Assembly (NCBI RefSeq): GCF_000238775.2
Contig: NZ_AFEJ02000003.1
Coordinates: 124,001 to 188,000, forward strand
Source of the DNA: Acaryochloris sp. CCMEE 5410
Lineage (GTDB): Bacteria > Cyanobacteriota > Cyanobacteriia > Thermosynechococcales > Thermosynechococcaceae
DNA length: 64,000 nucleotides
Reading direction: 5' to 3'
Part shown: positions 19,378 to 28,711 of the stretch, one piece after another
Position numbering within the stretch: position 1 is the first letter of the stretch
Layout of the letters: each line of letters opens with the position of its first letter
Translations under genes and position numbers: made by a program
The notes under the pieces: model-generated
What the model was told of the DNA's origin: nothing
The model's database searches: none
The model's input: the letters and a program-made list of their open reading frames with translations, nothing else

Positions 19378-19415
19378 TTGGTTGCGTCTGGTGTCAGCAA
19401 CCCTTCAATTACCCC
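19378..19415 (-). repeat. Right 38-bp inverted repeat of copy A
   Basis: On the minus strand it begins GGGGTAATTGAAGGGTTG and mirrors 16103-16140 with one mismatch. The coding sequence of a coupling-protein remnant continues directly beyond it. Confidence 0.93.
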
Positions 19416-19426
19416 TTATTGACGAC

Positions 19427-20146
19427 ATGAGTTTCCTGGAGAAAATCCCTCAGTTGGTTACCACAAGTGAGATGGTCAGGGGATCGGGTGGATTAATCAT
19501 AGCGCTATCGCAGTCGTTTGAAGGCCTAAAATCTGACTATGGAGAGAAGGAAGCTGAGGCTTTACTAACGAATTTTCCTATCCAGATATTTCTAGGGGCT
19601 AATACTCTTGGAACTGCTAAGTGGAGTGCTGGAGCGTTTGGCGATGCCGCAAGGTATGAAGATGTCTTTAGTCGGAGTTTCGGTGGTGGCCAGGTGCAAT
19701 GCCGAGAGGATAAGCGGCGAACAGTAGAGAGTCTGATCAAAAGTGCTGACATCCTTAACTTGAAGCCACCTTCCCCGGACAGCGGTTTTACGTTCTATAT
19801 GAAGACGCCTCAATGGGGCCAGGAGTTTGCCAAGCATATACCGTGGCACCAGGTGATGCAGCGAACTGCCCCTAAGAAAAAAGCAATTCTAACAGAACTC
19901 CCGAAACAGTTTCAGCGCCCAGAGATATGGAATGCCAAGGACTTGCAAAGGTTGCTGAAAGGTAAACCAAGCCGTGTGAATCAGGATGTGACTTCACCGA
20001 GCACAATAGCCGACAATTTACGGCTATTTGAAGCAGAGGTTTTGCGATGTCTTGATGACTTGGCGCAGTTAGGAGCTGCCGACGTTATCCAACATCTCTC
20101 ACAGTTTTTATCAACTCACAACAAGGACCAAGAGAAAGATGAGTAA
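19427..20146 (+). pseudogene. Conjugative coupling protein (VirD4/TraD-like), C-terminal remnant
   Basis: The frame is open through the transposon end. The first recognisable codons are at 19416, with a possible internal ATG at 19427 (MSFLEKIPQLV). The stretch GGLIIALSQSFEGLKSDYG followed by LLTNFPIQIFLGANTLGTAKW resembles the segment of type IV coupling proteins after the Walker B region, where a Q-S/T pair precedes the 'NCPTQLVL'-like motif. The ATP-binding N-terminal two thirds are missing, removed at the right end of Tn3 copy A. Coupling proteins are membrane ATPases that feed relaxase-bound DNA to a conjugation channel. The remnant shows that this stretch came from a conjugative plasmid. 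Family assignment is by eye and only moderately secure. Confidence 0.55.
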
Positions 20147-20816
20147 CTACAACTATAATTTGGACCCAACGTGCGACTACTCAAAGGTTGATCTAGTCAA
20201 CCATACCGGCCTTTCGAAGAATACTGTTTATGAAGCCCTTAAGATTGCGGGGCTGTCTACAAGTCAGAGGATGTATCGAGGCCAGGAGCTGATCGATAGG
20301 TTTGTGCCTGTGCGACTTATGTTTGAAAGCGGGATGGATAAGGCTGAGATTGAGCAGCAACTCAATATGAAGACGGCCAATTCTGTAGAGAATAATGGCC
20401 ATTTTGAGCACGGTGATCCGATGCCTCAGACATCCCCTGTTACTGATTTTTCAGTCGTTGATAGTGCGATAGGGCAGGGTGTTGAAGATGCCATGACGGG
20501 GATTGTTGAGGCGAGGGTCATGGATTTTATTGAAAATCTACCTGGCATCGCAGCCCGAGCATTAGCGAATGCTGCTGAGAGTGGGCAAATACGAGCAGCA
20601 TTTTCTTCAAAGCTGCGTGACTACTACAAAGTAAGGCATACACCGGCTGATCCGGCTATTGTTAGCAGCACTCCTGAATCACTGATTCTAAAACCGTCAG
20701 ATGGTGAGGTTGAGGCCTTGGAAGCTCCATCTATTGATCAGACCGGAGAAACTATCGATCAGATGCCTCAATCCATCGAAGTAGACGAAGATACCCCTCC
20801 AGAGTCCCAACCTTAA
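20139..20816 (+). CDS. HTH DNA-binding protein
   Basis: A 225-residue protein. Residues about 12-70 form a helix-turn-helix (DLVNHTGLSKNTVYEALKIAG followed by a MerR-like wing and helix, MYRGQELIDRFVPVRLMFESG). The rest is acidic and low in hydrophobics, ending in a Pro/Glu-rich tail, and may be partly disordered. Its start overlaps the end of the coupling-protein frame by 8 bases, so the two were in one operon and it probably belongs to the same plasmid. A role as transcription factor or partition/replication adaptor is possible, but nothing in the sequence chooses between them. Confidence 0.6.
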   Translation: MSNYNYNLDPTCDYSKVDLVNHTGLSKNTVYEALKIAGLSTSQRMYRGQELIDRFVPVRLMFESGMDKAEIEQQLNMKTANSVENNGHFEHGDPMPQTSPVTDFSVVDSAIGQGVEDAMTGIVEARVMDFIENLPGIAARALANAAESGQIRAAFSSKLRDYYKVRHTPADPAIVSSTPESLILKPSDGEVEALEAPSIDQTGETIDQMPQSIEVDEDTPPESQP

Positions 20817-20916
20817 GCATTTCAGGGTAGGGGAGGGCAATTACCCCACGCACTACCCTGAGATTTACCCAACTCAAATTCTTACCAATCCTTCTCACAT
20901 TAAGGACAGATTTCTC

Positions 20917-21510
20917 ATGCGCCATATTTGGCTTTTAGTAGCAGGTTCAGTGCTCATTGCAGGATGTGGAAACTTTGGAGGTAGTCTCCCCGATACTCAC
21001 GTTTTGGTAATCACCGATCTAAGTACTCAGGACGAGCAAGATTATGCCACGGCTTTCTATGACGGTTTTGCTAGAAAGGCTCGTCGTTTCAAAACAATGT
21101 CCTTGGACAGATTGCTAGGCGAGACAACAGTGGTTGATTATTCAGGTGCTTCATCGAGGGAAGTAGTCGAAGATGTTATGCTTCATCGCTTAAACGACCT
21201 TACCCCCTCTACTGATGAGGCTCTAATTGCGGCTGCCCGTCGAGTCTTGGATCATGCAAATGGCCTTAAAGAGGGCCAGCGCCTGGTCGCGGTAATTCTC
21301 ACAAACGGCACCCGTAACCCGGCCACGATCTCAACTCTAACCAGGATTGTTTCAACTATACCGGCTAGTGGCAATGTCACTATCTATGTTGCTGGTGTCC
21401 AAGCGAGTAACGTCACTGCTCTTACCCCTGTGTTTAGCACTATGCCTGCCAATGCAGCAGTTATCGGAACTCTTGATTCCGACCTAAAAACCCTCATGCG
21501 GAGACTCTAA
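20917..21510 (+). CDS. Putative lipoprotein with von Willebrand-like fold
   Basis: A 197-residue protein with a type II signal peptide: hydrophobic stretch IWLLVAGSVLIAGCGN with lipobox LIAGC, so Cys17 should be lipidated. The mature part starts a Rossmann-like pattern (HVLVITDLSTQDEQDYATAFYDGF, then VAVILTNGTRN, VTIYVAGVQ) resembling a von Willebrand A or substrate-binding fold, with DLST in the position of an incomplete MIDAS motif. It sits 4 bp before the next membrane-protein gene, so both are probably one unit. I know no specific family; an envelope role on the plasmid is the most I can say. Confidence 0.65.
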   Translation: MRHIWLLVAGSVLIAGCGNFGGSLPDTHVLVITDLSTQDEQDYATAFYDGFARKARRFKTMSLDRLLGETTVVDYSGASSREVVEDVMLHRLNDLTPSTDEALIAAARRVLDHANGLKEGQRLVAVILTNGTRNPATISTLTRIVSTIPASGNVTIYVAGVQASNVTALTPVFSTMPANAAVIGTLDSDLKTLMRRL

Positions 21511-21514
21511 GGAT

Positions 21515-22624
21515 ATGAAGATCCTACGTCGAGGAATCTGGTTTGTAGAAGATCTTTTAACAAAGCCCCTTACAGCACTTGGATTTGGACTTCCATCAGC
21601 CCCGTGGGGATTTCATACCTTTAATGAGGCCAACTCGTTGATGGATGATCCTCATGCTAAGGAGCTAGCATCACTTCTCAAAAATAGGAGCCCTCTTAGA
21701 TTTCATGAACTTTACCATGGGGTTCTAAACAGCACATTTGATGCAAAGCGAGCACAGGAGACACTACAGGCTCTTGATATGGCATACATGGTGATGTCTC
21801 AGAGGGTCGTAGAAGCACGAGCAACTCTGCAAGCAATCAGAGCAGAGCGTATGAGCCCTAAAGGCTTCATTGAGATTGTCCTACTTTGGCTTTCTCAGCA
21901 AAAGGGGCGATGGAACGTTACAACCATTGGCCTCGCCTTTCTTGTGTTTCTATCTACTATGGAGCTGCTTCAGATTGAGATTCTCGACATTCGCGGCGAG
22001 GAGAGTCTTTTAGTTGTTTGTGCCCTTATTGCATCACTTTTTTTGACTGCTGCTGAGCAACAGGGGATCGAGAGGCTTGTGATGATGTTTCGTCGGGACG
22101 AAATCAGATGGTTGGTGAACGGTAACTATAAGCCAATTCCTTTTTGGCTTCGTCTTAAACATGGAGATGCACCAGTTACCCTCAGTATAATCCTTGTAAT
22201 TACTGAGGTTGCCTATGCCTCAGTTGGCCTTGTTCAAAGGCTTCCAGTGAGTCTTCAAACGAATCCGGCTTGGCAATTTACTGTAGTCAGTAGCTGTGGA
22301 CTATTTGCAATAGTGAACCTAACTCTAGCCTGGGGTGAGGCCTACAAAAAGCTTCACGATGAGGTGGAACGTGAACAACAATCTCCCTATTTGAACGATT
22401 CTCCGTTGCATGATGCTTACAATATGAGGCATTCCTATAATTTGGCTATTCGGAAAGCTGTCAGCGATCTTGCTACTGCTCAACATGCGTTAAGAAGGTT
22501 GGCCAATAAGAGGCGACAAGCGCGTCGTGATGCCCAAAAACAGTGGAATCGAGCAAGGTGGGAGACGTTTCGATTTAGGCGTGATGTTAGCCGCTGGGTT
22601 TGGTTACATGCGGATGATTGTTAG
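21515..22624 (+). CDS. Membrane protein of unknown function
   Basis: A 369-residue protein with four predicted membrane segments (around VTTIGLAFLVFLSTMELLQI, LLVVCALIASLFLTA, LSIILVITEVAYASVGLV and FTVVSSCGLFAIVNLTLAW), between a soluble N-terminal region of about 125 residues and a C-terminal Arg/Gln-rich, probably helical, tail. It starts 4 bp after the lipoprotein gene. Unrecognised. Its position behind coupling-protein, HTH and lipoprotein genes suggests a plasmid transfer or maintenance cluster. Confidence 0.6.
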   Translation: MKILRRGIWFVEDLLTKPLTALGFGLPSAPWGFHTFNEANSLMDDPHAKELASLLKNRSPLRFHELYHGVLNSTFDAKRAQETLQALDMAYMVMSQRVVEARATLQAIRAERMSPKGFIEIVLLWLSQQKGRWNVTTIGLAFLVFLSTMELLQIEILDIRGEESLLVVCALIASLFLTAAEQQGIERLVMMFRRDEIRWLVNGNYKPIPFWLRLKHGDAPVTLSIILVITEVAYASVGLVQRLPVSLQTNPAWQFTVVSSCGLFAIVNLTLAWGEAYKKLHDEVEREQQSPYLNDSPLHDAYNMRHSYNLAIRKAVSDLATAQHALRRLANKRRQARRDAQKQWNRARWETFRFRRDVSRWVWLHADDC

Positions 22625-23022
22625 GCTGGTAGCCATTGATAGATTGAAGTATCGATAATCAAGGGTTTTAGGAGATAACGCCTATACCTATCCGTTGTCT
22701 ATGGCCCTTGTGTGGCAAAGGCAGAGTTCTACGGGGAATCGAAGCACTTCACCATTTAAGCTATAAAGATGACGTTATCCACGCTTGAGCTGGGAAGGGG
22801 TGAGTGCCACTTTTTTGAGCCTGTCATTGCTCGTAGTCTGCGGAGCAGGAATAAGGAATGATGAGTATTTTACGATCCGATTTGAGGATGATGGATCGGC
22901 GCTGATCTGGTACGATAGTGGATTTTTTATGGTTGAGGCTACTAGCAACAGTATAGAAACATAGAGGCGTCAGAGCGGCTAGGGTTCTGAGTCTATTACA
23001 GCGTAAAAACGGGCGTGATTTT
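22625..23022. other. Intergenic gap upstream of the restriction operon
   Basis: About 400 bases with no gene I can support. By position the promoter of the hsdM operon should be here, but I see no convincing -35/-10 pair. Confidence 0.4.
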
Positions 23023-25170
23023 ATGGAACAGGGCCAACTGAATTGGATTACCAACTTCATTTGGGGGATAGCTGACGATGTTCTCCGTGACCTTTATGTG
23101 CGAGGCAAATATCGTGACGTTATTCTACCAATGACGGTGCTTCGTCGTTTGGACGCTGAGTTAGAGGCTACGAAGAGGGAAGTGCTTGAGATGAAGTCCA
23201 GTTTGGATGCTGCTGGTATTGTCAATCAGGAGGTCGCTCTTAGGCAGTCAGCTAGACAGGCTTTCTACAATACCTCGAAATACACGTTGCGAGACCTTCG
23301 TAACCGGGCAAGCCAGCAGCAGCTTCGGGCTGACTTTGAGGACTACCTCGATGGCTTTTCAACAAATGTGCAGGATATTCTTGAAAACTTTGAGTTCCGA
23401 AATCAGATTCCTCGACTCTCAAAAGCTGATGCTTTAGGCACCCTTATCGAGAAGTTTCTCGACCCTGTGATTAACTTGAGCCATAATCCGGTGCTTAACG
23501 GTGATGGCTCAGTTAAACACCCTGGACTTGATAACCATGCAATGGGCACGATTTTCGAGGAGTTAGTTCGCCGCTTCAACGAGGAGAATAATGAGGAAGC
23601 GGGGGAGCACTGGACACCCCGTGATGCAGTAAAGCTCATGGCAAAGCTCATCTTCCTCCCCATGGCTGATGATATTGAGTCAGGTACCTACCTTCTCTAT
23701 GACGGAGCTTGTGGCACGGGTGGGATGCTGACTGTTGCGGAAGAAACGCTCAAGGAGCTCGCAGAAGCACATGATAAGCAGGTATCAACCTACCTCTATG
23801 GTCAGGAGATTAACGCTGAGACCTACGCTATCGCCAAAGCAGATCTGCTTCTCAAAGGGGAAGGGGAGGCTGCTGACAATATCGTCGGTGGACCTGAACA
23901 CTCGACTTTGTCTAATGATGCTTTTCCCTCCAGGGAGTTTGACTTCATGCTTTCCAATCCTCCCTACGGGAAGAGTTGGAAGAGTGACCTCGAACGGATG
24001 GGCGGAAAAAGCGATATCAAAGATCCTCGCTTCATTACAGAACATAAAAGTGATGCGGAGTATTCGCTTATTACCCGGTCAAATGACGGGCAGATGATGT
24101 TTTTGGCGAATATGCTTTCGAAAATGAAGCACAACACGCCACTTGGAAGCCGTATTGCTGAAGTTCATAACGGCTCATCTCTATTTACTGGGGATGCCGG
24201 TCAGGGAGAAAGCAATATTCGGCGATGGATTATCGAGAGTGACTGGCTTGAAGCGATAGTGGCGTTGCCACTCAACATGTTCTATAACACCGGCATCGCT
24301 ACCTACATTTGGGTTTTGAGTAACCGCAAGCCTGAGCATCGAAAAGGCAAAGTTCAGCTCATTGATGCGACGAAGTGGTTTAAGCCGTTGCGAAAGAACT
24401 TAGGTAAGAAGAACTGCGAGCTTTCAGAGGAAGATATCCAGAAGGTATGTGATACCTTCCTCGCGTTTTCTGAAAGCGAAGAGTCAAAGATATTCCCCAA
24501 TCAAGCATTCGGCTACTGGAAGGTCACGGTTGAGCGGCCACTCAGGCTTCAGGTTAACTTGAGTGATGAGGTGTGTGCTGCCTTTCGAAAAGCGTGTGAG
24601 GGAGCGGGAGATGAGCAGCTTGCAGATGTCATCGATAAAGCACGAGTCGCTTTGGAGGAGGGAACATACAGGGACTACAACACATTTCTAACTGAACTCA
24701 AGAAAATTGCAGTAAAGGTGGGTGTGAAGTTTACGGCGAAGCGGGAAAAGTTCATTCGGTCTGTGCTTGCCCAGCAAGATGAATCTGCTGAACCTGTCAT
24801 TAAGAAGGTGTATAAGCCAGGGAAAGCAGAAGCTAATCCGCTTAATGGCCTCTTTGAGGCGAGTGTCGATGGAAAAGCCTGTGTAGTTGAATATGAGACA
24901 GATACAGGTCTGCGTGATACCGAACAGATTCCTCTTTTAGAAGAGGGAGGAATTGAAGCCTTTATCCAGCGAGAAGTACTACCTCATGCAGCAGATGCAT
25001 GGGTTGACGAAAACAGCATCAAAATTGGCTATGAAATCAGCTTTACCCGTTATTTTTATAAGCCTCAACCACTGCGAGAGCTCTCAGAAATTCGTGCTGA
25101 TATTGTGGCGCTAGAAAACGCCAATAAGGGACTCCTTGAAGAGATTATCGGAGGGATAGGCGCAGTATGA
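23023..25170 (+). CDS. hsdM: Type I restriction-modification, N6-adenine methyltransferase subunit
   Basis: A 715-residue HsdM. The N-terminal helical HsdM_N domain covers residues 1-160. The methyltransferase core carries the SAM motif YDGACGTGGML (about residue 227) and catalytic NPPYG (about 312). The protein is longer than the usual ~500-540 residues because of a C-terminal extension of roughly 150 residues after the MTase core. With HsdS it methylates adenine at an asymmetric bipartite site to protect host DNA, and with HsdR it forms the restriction complex. The stop overlaps the start of the next gene by 4 bases (ATGA at 25167-25170), so translation is coupled. Frame intact. Confidence 0.95.
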   Translation: MEQGQLNWITNFIWGIADDVLRDLYVRGKYRDVILPMTVLRRLDAELEATKREVLEMKSSLDAAGIVNQEVALRQSARQAFYNTSKYTLRDLRNRASQQQLRADFEDYLDGFSTNVQDILENFEFRNQIPRLSKADALGTLIEKFLDPVINLSHNPVLNGDGSVKHPGLDNHAMGTIFEELVRRFNEENNEEAGEHWTPRDAVKLMAKLIFLPMADDIESGTYLLYDGACGTGGMLTVAEETLKELAEAHDKQVSTYLYGQEINAETYAIAKADLLLKGEGEAADNIVGGPEHSTLSNDAFPSREFDFMLSNPPYGKSWKSDLERMGGKSDIKDPRFITEHKSDAEYSLITRSNDGQMMFLANMLSKMKHNTPLGSRIAEVHNGSSLFTGDAGQGESNIRRWIIESDWLEAIVALPLNMFYNTGIATYIWVLSNRKPEHRKGKVQLIDATKWFKPLRKNLGKKNCELSEEDIQKVCDTFLAFSESEESKIFPNQAFGYWKVTVERPLRLQVNLSDEVCAAFRKACEGAGDEQLADVIDKARVALEEGTYRDYNTFLTELKKIAVKVGVKFTAKREKFIRSVLAQQDESAEPVIKKVYKPGKAEANPLNGLFEASVDGKACVVEYETDTGLRDTEQIPLLEEGGIEAFIQREVLPHAADAWVDENSIKIGYEISFTRYFYKPQPLRELSEIRADIVALENANKGLLEEIIGGIGAV

Positions 25171-27269
25171 AGGCCACCGAAGCAAAGCTCCTTGCATTTC
25201 TCCAGCGATCACCCCAATTCATTATCCCGATTTACCAGCGGACCTATTCCTGGACCGAAAAGCAATGTCGTCAGTTGTGGGATGACATCCTGCGAGCTGG
25301 TCTCAATGATGATATATCCGCTCACTTTATCGGGTCAGTGGTCTATATCGAGAAGGGGCTCTATCAGGTTTCAAGCCAATCACCTCTCCTCGTCATTGAC
25401 GGTCAGCAGCGGTTGACTACTATATTTCTGCTCCTAGAAGCACTTTCCAGACAGCTAGATTGGACGGAGCCCTTAGAGGGGTTCTCTGCGAAAAAAATCC
25501 GCAGCTACTACCTCTTGAATACCTTGGAGGAGGGTGATCGCGGCTTCAAGCTGATCTTGACCCAGACTGATAAAGATACCCTGCTCGCTCTGGTACAGCA
25601 GAAGGATATGCCTAAAGAGCACTCTATTCGCGTGCGGGAGAATTTTCGATTCTTTGAGCAGCAGATAGCAAGCTATAAAGATGACCTTGTGCCACTCTGC
25701 AAGGGGCTTGCAAAGCTGGTCATTGTCGATATTGCACTGAGCCGTGATCAGGATAACCCGCAGCTTATCTTTGAGAGCATGAATTCGACAGGTCAGGAGC
25801 TGAGCCAAGCAGACCTGATTCGTAACTTTATTTTGATGGGGCTTGAGCCGGATCATCAAACCAGACTCTATCAGGATTACTGGCGGCCAATGGAGATGGA
25901 ATTTGGTCAGGAAGCCTATAGTAGTTACTTCGATAGCTTTATGCGTCACTACCTTACAGTTAAGACAGGTGATATTCCTAATGTGAAAGAGGTCTACCAG
26001 GCATTCAAGGCACTTTTTCGGTCCGAGGGGATTGAACCGTCTGATATTGATCGTCTTGTGGCTGACCTCCATACTTTTTCCAAATACTATTGCGCAATGG
26101 CGCTTGGAAAGGAGTCCGATAAGTTTTTAGCAGAGGCGTTTCAGGATCTACGAGAACTCAAAGTCGAGGTTGCCTATCCTTTCCTCCTTGAGCTGTACCA
26201 CGACTATCAGACCGGCACACTCATACATGATCAACTGCTTGAAGCGGTTCGGCTGATTGAGAGCTATGTCTTTCGTCGTGCAGTCAGCGCGATTCCAACC
26301 AATTCGCTTAACAAGACGTTTGCCACCTTTGGGCGTGCGCTCAAGAAGGATCGGTATTTAGAGAGTATTCATGCTCATTTCATGCTGCTTCCGTCCTATC
26401 GTCGGTTTCCGAAGGATGAGGAATTCAAGCGTGAAATCAAGAGCCGTGATCTCTATAATTTCCGCAGTCGTTCCTATTGGCTGCGCCGCATTGAGAATCA
26501 TGGTCGAAAGGAGCGTGTGCCGGTAGACGAGTACACCATCGAACATATCCTGCCACAAAACGAAAACCTCTCAGTAGACTGGCAGGAAGCCCTTGGGTCA
26601 GACTGGCAGACAGTTCAGCAAACGTGGCTTCACACGTTGGGGAATCTGACGCTGACTGGTTACAACCCCGAGTATAGCGATCGCCCCTTTCCTGAGAAAC
26701 GCGATATGCAAGGTGGGTTTAAGCAGAGTCCGTTGAAACTCAATGATGGCTTGGGCTTGTTAGAGGTTTGGAATGAGGAGGCTATTAAGCAGCGAGCTGA
26801 GCGTCTTTCAGATCAGGCTGTAAAAGTCTGGCATGGTCCAACGATTGAGGCAGCTGTGTTGGATGCTTATCGCTTTAAACCTCAAAAAAATGATGGGTAT
26901 ACCATTGATGACCATCCGTTTTTGCAAGGTGGGGCGATCCGGGAGGTGTTTGAGGACTTCCGTGCTCAGGTGCTGGCGCTTGATCCATGCGTCTCGGAGG
27001 AGTTTCTGAAGCTATACGTCGCTTACAAAGCGGAGACAAATTTCGTCGATGTGGTTCCGCAATCCAAGCGGCTGAGGCTTTCGCTCAATATGCGTTATCC
27101 CGAAATCTATGATCCAAAGGGGTTGTGTAAGGATGTGACCAACCTTGGCAGGTGGGGCAATGGTGATGTCGAGGTCGGGCTAGAGACGTTGGAAGAGTTG
27201 CCCTATGTGATGGGCCTTATACGGCAGGCATTTGAGAGGCAGATGGACAATGGGGAGGGAACAGAATGA
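25167..27269 (+). CDS. GmrSD-like DUF262/DUF1524 endonuclease
   Basis: A 700-residue protein joining DUF262 at the N-terminus with DUF1524 in the middle. The DUF262 NTPase/ParB-like motif DGQQRLTT lies near residue 78; the DUF1524 His-Me finger region YTIEHILPQNENL begins near residue 456, followed by LHTLGNLTLTGYN and SDRPFPEKR. An extra C-terminal domain of about 130 residues resembles DUF5655. DUF262-DUF1524 fusions are GmrSD-type, modification-dependent (type IV) nucleases that cut DNA with unusual bases. Here the gene overlaps hsdM upstream and hsdS downstream by 4 bases each, so it is expressed as part of the type I operon. A plausible role is to attack phages whose modified bases escape HsdR. 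No key residue is missing. Confidence 0.92.
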   Translation: MKATEAKLLAFLQRSPQFIIPIYQRTYSWTEKQCRQLWDDILRAGLNDDISAHFIGSVVYIEKGLYQVSSQSPLLVIDGQQRLTTIFLLLEALSRQLDWTEPLEGFSAKKIRSYYLLNTLEEGDRGFKLILTQTDKDTLLALVQQKDMPKEHSIRVRENFRFFEQQIASYKDDLVPLCKGLAKLVIVDIALSRDQDNPQLIFESMNSTGQELSQADLIRNFILMGLEPDHQTRLYQDYWRPMEMEFGQEAYSSYFDSFMRHYLTVKTGDIPNVKEVYQAFKALFRSEGIEPSDIDRLVADLHTFSKYYCAMALGKESDKFLAEAFQDLRELKVEVAYPFLLELYHDYQTGTLIHDQLLEAVRLIESYVFRRAVSAIPTNSLNKTFATFGRALKKDRYLESIHAHFMLLPSYRRFPKDEEFKREIKSRDLYNFRSRSYWLRRIENHGRKERVPVDEYTIEHILPQNENLSVDWQEALGSDWQTVQQTWLHTLGNLTLTGYNPEYSDRPFPEKRDMQGGFKQSPLKLNDGLGLLEVWNEEAIKQRAERLSDQAVKVWHGPTIEAAVLDAYRFKPQKNDGYTIDDHPFLQGGAIREVFEDFRAQVLALDPCVSEEFLKLYVAYKAETNFVDVVPQSKRLRLSLNMRYPEIYDPKGLCKDVTNLGRWGNGDVEVGLETLEELPYVMGLIRQAFERQMDNGEGTE

Positions 27270-28711
27270 TTGGTGAGTTGAAGCCCTATTCAGCCTACAA
27301 GGAGTCTGGGGTGCCATGGTTGGGTAAGGTGCCAGATCATTGGGAGGTGGAGAAACTCCGAAATATTTTGCGCGTAGTCGCCAAGAGAAATCGCCCCAAT
27401 CTTCCACTGCTATCAATTACGCGTGAGAAAGGAGTGATACTGCGCAACTTAGAAAGTAAGGAAGAGAATCATAATTTTATCCCTGACGATCTAACTAATT
27501 ACAAAGTTGTTAAAAAGGGACAATTTGCCATGAATAAAATGAAAGCATGGCAGGGATCCTACGGTGTCTCCTCATACAATGGGATTGTTAGTCCCGCATA
27601 TTTTGTCTTTGATATTAATGGATTACTTGGTAAGTACTTGCACAACGCAATTCGTTCTCAAGTCTACGTTTCATTTTTTACACAGGCATCTGATGGTGTA
27701 CGGATAGGTCAGTGGGATCTGTCACAAGATCGCATGAAAGAGATCCCGTTTTTCGTTCCTCCTATTAAAGAACAAACAGCAATCGCAAGCTTTCTCGACT
27801 ATACCGATCGACGAATTCGCCGCTATATTCGGAGCAAGCAAAAACTCATCAAGCTTCTAGATGAACAAAAGCAAGTGGTGATTAATGAGGCCGTAACCCG
27901 AGGTATCAATCCCGATGTTCCGATGAAGCCTTCAGGGTTTGAATGGTTGGGGGATATTCCAGAGCATTGGGAAAATGTGCTTCTTGGAAGGTGTCTTAAG
28001 AATATTGAACAAGGGTGGAGCCCCGTAGCAGCGGAAGGCGAACTTGCTGATGATCAATGGGCGGTGTTGACATTGTCTTCCGTTAAGCAGGGTCTCTTTA
28101 ATGCAGAGGCAATCAAACCTATATCAAAGTCAGCCAAAATACCGGAGGGCATAGAAGTTAAGGAAGGAGACTTCCTGCTAACTCGTTCTAACACAAGGAG
28201 TTTAGTAGGGGATGTATGTGTAGTTGAAAACGTACGATCAAAAACTGTTCTTTGTGACTTAATTTATAGGCTTAAAATTGATCGTTCATTGGTTGAGCCA
28301 TTGTTCCTGATGTATCAACTCTTATCTCCTTTTGGTCGTAGGCAAATAGAGCAGGACGCGCGTGGTTCAAGTGGAACCATGCCAAAAATAGCGCAGAAGC
28401 ATATTAAGTCATGGCGGTTAGTACTTCCAGACTTAGATGAACAAAAACAAATAGCTGGGGAACTAGCTCACGTTACGAAGAAAATCAATGATGTGATTGA
28501 GCAGATAAAAGATGAGATTGCTCTTTTTCGCGAATATCGCACCCGCCTGATCTCCGATATCGTCACTGGTAAGCTCGACGTTCGTGAAGAAGCAGCAAAA
28601 CGTCCCCAAGAAATTAACTATGTGGATCTACTCGAAATAGACGAAATCGAAGATGATATCGAACTAGGAGCTGACCTTGATTCCGAATCCATAGAGGATG
28701 AAGCGGCATGA
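27266..28711 (+). CDS. hsdS: Type I restriction-modification specificity subunit
   Basis: A 481-residue HsdS with two target-recognition domains. Each opens with the usual entry motif: SGVPWLGKVPDHWEVEKL near residue 14 and SGFEWLGDIPEHWENVLL near residue 217. Conserved helical spacers end each half (PPIKEQTAIASFLDY... LIKLLDEQKQ, and LPDLDEQKQIAGELAHV). It sets the sequence specificity of both methylation and restriction. The start overlaps the DUF262/DUF1524 gene (ATGA). The C-terminal tail is acidic. No second hsdS or half-hsdS is present nearby, so there is no sign of allele shuffling despite the recombinase gene at 32.4 kb. Confidence 0.95.
   Translation: MIGELKPYSAYKESGVPWLGKVPDHWEVEKLRNILRVVAKRNRPNLPLLSITREKGVILRNLESKEENHNFIPDDLTNYKVVKKGQFAMNKMKAWQGSYGVSSYNGIVSPAYFVFDINGLLGKYLHNAIRSQVYVSFFTQASDGVRIGQWDLSQDRMKEIPFFVPPIKEQTAIASFLDYTDRRIRRYIRSKQKLIKLLDEQKQVVINEAVTRGINPDVPMKPSGFEWLGDIPEHWENVLLGRCLKNIEQGWSPVAAEGELADDQWAVLTLSSVKQGLFNAEAIKPISKSAKIPEGIEVKEGDFLLTRSNTRSLVGDVCVVENVRSKTVLCDLIYRLKIDRSLVEPLFLMYQLLSPFGRRQIEQDARGSSGTMPKIAQKHIKSWRLVLPDLDEQKQIAGELAHVTKKINDVIEQIKDEIALFREYRTRLISDIVTGKLDVREEAAKRPQEINYVDLLEIDEIEDDIELGADLDSESIEDEAA

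Larger units (their letters stand above)
16103..19415 (+). mobile_element. Single-gene Tn3-family element, copy A
   Basis: A 3313-bp element with 38-bp inverted repeats at 16103-16140 and 19378-19415, identical except for one position (C/T at base 17). It encodes only a broken tnpA, with no resolvase and no cargo. It is almost identical to copy B at 37037-40347: by eye four single-base differences in A/T runs plus one substitution (G/A near 19261). The flanking 5-mers differ (AAGAT left, TTATT right), so there is no target duplication. Its right end cuts a conjugative coupling-protein gene. With copy B in direct orientation it frames 17.6 kb of defence genes. Confidence 0.92.
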
